This document shows, piece after piece, positions 61,986 through 64,000 of a stretch of DNA of 64,000 bases. Below the pieces are notes generated by a model. That model searched no databases. It was given only the letters and a program-made list of their open reading frames with translations, and was not told the DNA's origin. The stretch is from Musa acuminata AAA Group. Lineage: Eukaryota; Streptophyta; Magnoliopsida; Zingiberales; Musaceae. Within the stretch, counting starts at the first letter, position 1; every line of letters starts with the position of its first letter. The position numbers and the translations under genes were made by a program. Where the stretch lies: contig NC_088357.1 of assembly GCF_036884655.1 (NCBI RefSeq), positions 46,552,001 to 46,616,000 on the forward strand. Reading direction: 5' to 3'.

Positions 61986-62762
61986 TGATTGTAGATCGAT
62001 ATTGTTGTAGCCTTCGGATCTAACAATAATACATTTGTATATCAGATAAAGATTTTCTGAATAACATTAAAAGACATATAATCTTGATTTTAATATATTA
62101 TTATTTAATTTTAATTTTAATATTAAAAAAATTTATATAATTATAATTTTTATGCTTATATTAGAATCTTACATCTTCTTTTCAATGTTTACTGCATCTT
62201 GCCAATGTTTACTAGTGCTGAATTAGAGATGACATGATAAAAGTAATGTTGGGACAAGTATGATACGATGGCATTGTTATTATTTATATTGAAAAATGTT
62301 CCAGCTTTTAACCTAATTGTTCTAGGAAAGAGTAGCTACTACACCTAAGCTCGATAAATATTAGGTCGGTTTTATGACAGAAGGAATACATGTGGCGTAA
62401 TACAACACACTTTCTCCTAGAGAGAGAGAGGGAAAAGTCTTTGAATGAAACTGTCTTTAAGCTTAATTGTTCTTTAACAGGATATTATTATTAAAAAATA
62501 CATTAAGAAAATCTAGTGTCATGAAATGAGTGACATGTTTTTGAAATTGCTGACTTCTTCTCAAACCAGTGGTGGAGTTGAAGTTTATTTAGCTCATATC
62601 AACTTTGCCAAATATTGGCAATGATAGTAGAGGGGATTCACTTATATTATGAATCTCTCCTCTTTAGCAAATTAAAAACACAGATGGAATGACTGGCAAA
62701 TCATAGTGAGAAAAAAGGAAGTGGGTTTGGCTTCCTTCATCTTGCGTCCCAACTATTAAAAA
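61986..62762. other. AT-rich intergenic region downstream of the GASA gene
   Basis: Should hold the GASA 3' UTR near 62600-62762. A short purine repeat (gagagagagaggg) lies near 62420. No other feature is seen. Confidence 0.6.
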
Positions 62763-63233
62763 CTAGGGACACTTGGGGCCACCTTCCTTCGTCTTCCAGT
62801 TGTTGTAGCAGGGGCACGCCTCCTTGTTGCCGTAGGTGCCAGGCGGCACGCACAGGCACGCGGCGCAGCACTTCTTGCAGAAGAACAAGCATGGCTTCTT
62901 GTGCGACGTCGCCGAGCACCGGAACTCGCACTTGTTATTGCATTCTGCAATGACCACCCACAGGTTGTAACACCTCCGGCCACAGGACCACACCAACACA
63001 AACACAATGGATGAGTTCAGAACGTAGCAGTACCTGAAGGCTTGAGAGAACCACTTCTGACACTCTAGAGGGCCGAACGAGAAACACAAAGACACTACTG
63101 TCAGTGTACAACACCAGCAATATTGCGAGATTACTGAAAGTGCATGCAGATGAGAGTTTGATCGACGCACCTCGGTGAAAGAGAGTGTGAGGAGGAGCAC
63201 CAGAAGCAAAGTGCAGGGAAGCCGTGCTGCCAT
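62763..63233 (-). CDS. GASA/snakin-type gibberellin-regulated secreted Cys-rich peptide, three exons
   Basis: A small apoplastic protein of the gibberellin-stimulated GASA/snakin family, linked to growth control and antimicrobial defence. Minus-strand exons are 63233-63171, 63064-63034 and 62944-62763, giving 91 aa. Exon 1 encodes a signal peptide (AARLPCTLLLVLLLTLSFTE). Exon 2 encodes the short linker SVRSGSLKPS. Exon 3 encodes the 60-residue GASA domain from ECNNKCEFRCSATSHKKPC through LCVPPGTYGNKEACPCYNNW to GGPKCP. All 12 conserved cysteines are present. The KKPCLFFC and CPCYNNWKTKEGGPKCP blocks place it in the GASA subgroup with YNNWKTKxGGPKCP. Both introns are short (106 and 89 bp) and remain open in the main frame when unspliced. 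The subgroup number was not assigned. Confidence 0.93.
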   Translation of the reverse strand: MAARLPCTLLLVLLLTLSFTEVRRSNSHLHALSVISQYCWCCTLTVVSLCFSFGPLECQKWFSQAFRYCYVLNSSIVFVLVWSCGRRCYNLWVVIAECNNKCEFRCSATSHKKPCLFFCKKCCAACLCVPPGTYGNKEACPCYNNWKTKEGGPKCP

Positions 63234-64000
63234 TGCAACGAGAAGAGGAAGGTGATGAGAAGCCGAGAGTGTGGAGTGCGCTTGTGGAATCTGCGAGGCT
63301 TCCACCTAAATAGAGCCAAGGAGACTGTACCTCTGTGGTACTGGAAGAACTTGCATGTGAGTGGTAGACAGATCAGTCGATAAGAAACAAAGTGGACACT
63401 TCCTTCTCAAGCATAGATTACTTCACCAACATGGACTTAAGATGCTCGATGTATTGCTAGACTTTATAAGCAATCACACTGGTCCTTAACTTCTCCACAA
63501 GAAACAGACGGTGCGTGCCAGACGAGCGGCGACTAATCCGGCAGAAGCAAGCATTGGGACATGTGGTGACGAGGGTGGAGACTACAACCATGTGAGGGCT
63601 GGTTTCCGCCATTTGCTCCACCACATGGCCACCTTAACGTGGAATACTGGGCCCGAGAGACGACTTCCGAGTTCTTGATTTGAAGGGCTCTGCGAGCACG
63701 CTTTTCGATGCACATGGGTTGTTTTTTACCAACTGTTTCTGTTGACGGTTAAAATAAATATTAACTTGTTCGCGTGGTCGGCAGAGTAATTGGGTGTGGA
63801 TGCGTACAAAATTACGCGTCTCGATGGAGTGTTTTTTATTGGACTTGAGATGGTTCCTTAAGTCAAAGGAGGAGAGACTGTCGGTCTTCTTGATCCGTGG
63901 ATTTGTCTACGCTATCTACCAGTAGATTCGCCTAATTTATCTGCCCTCAACCATAACTTAAATACTTTTCCCCCCTCTCTTAACTTAAATAGTATTATTT
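63234..64000. other. 5' flank of the GASA gene and end of window
   Basis: Moderate GC, with no supported gene. The first roughly 150 bases are the GASA leader. The frame is open back to an ATG at 63305, but starting at 63233 puts the signal peptide at the N-terminus as expected. Confidence 0.6.

Overview
This window looks like nuclear DNA from a flowering plant, most likely a monocot. The genes carry spliceosomal introns with GT..AG ends. Several exons are GC-rich (the receptor kinase, the PIN carrier, exon 1 of the bZIP factor) and sit in strongly AT-rich intergenic DNA. All protein families are typical land-plant ones. Scattered GC-rich and LTR-like tracts remind me of Musaceae/Zingiberales genomes, but I cannot confirm that without a search. 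No bacterial operon, CRISPR array or rRNA/tRNA gene was found.

Layout, left to right. 0-4.9 kb: AT-rich intergenic DNA with a degenerate minisatellite. 4.95-9.56 kb (+): a two-exon GT37 xyloglucan-type fucosyltransferase. 11.86-16.41 kb (-): a three-exon WEB1-family coiled-coil protein (chloroplast photorelocation). 21.07-21.75 kb (-): a four-exon peroxisomal sterol carrier protein 2 ending in SKL. 22.91-28.99 kb (-): a four-exon ABF/AREB-type bZIP factor (abscisic acid signalling). 29-36.5 kb: repeats, including a probable solo LTR. 36.77-39.48 kb (+): an intronless G-type lectin receptor-like kinase of the non-RD class. 41.4-42.8 kb (-): a decayed mitochondrial phosphate carrier that kept its introns. 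48.4-50.7 kb (-): a six-exon PIN1-type auxin efflux carrier. 56.35-58.51 kb (-): a rearranged nuclear copy of plastid rpoC2 (NUPT). About 60.2-62.0 kb (+): remains of a Ty3/gypsy-like element with a broken gag. 62.76-63.23 kb (-): a three-exon GASA/snakin-type cysteine-rich secreted peptide.

The intact genes are unrelated single-copy plant genes and do not form a pathway or cluster. I joined exons by hand from GT..AG sites and phase. In each spliced gene the joined frame is open and gives the family's expected length: fucosyltransferase 565 aa, WEB 828, SCP2 121, bZIP 403, PIN 627, GASA 91.

I found no convincing new biological system. The most interesting signals are the mosaic NUPT, whose fragment joins show microhomology, filler copies and a 46-bp perfect palindrome at a duplication breakpoint; the multiply broken phosphate carrier with its first frameshift inside the carrier signature; two in-frame start codons of the lectin kinase, only one of which exposes the signal peptide; and the GASA gene, whose two introns are both open in frame.
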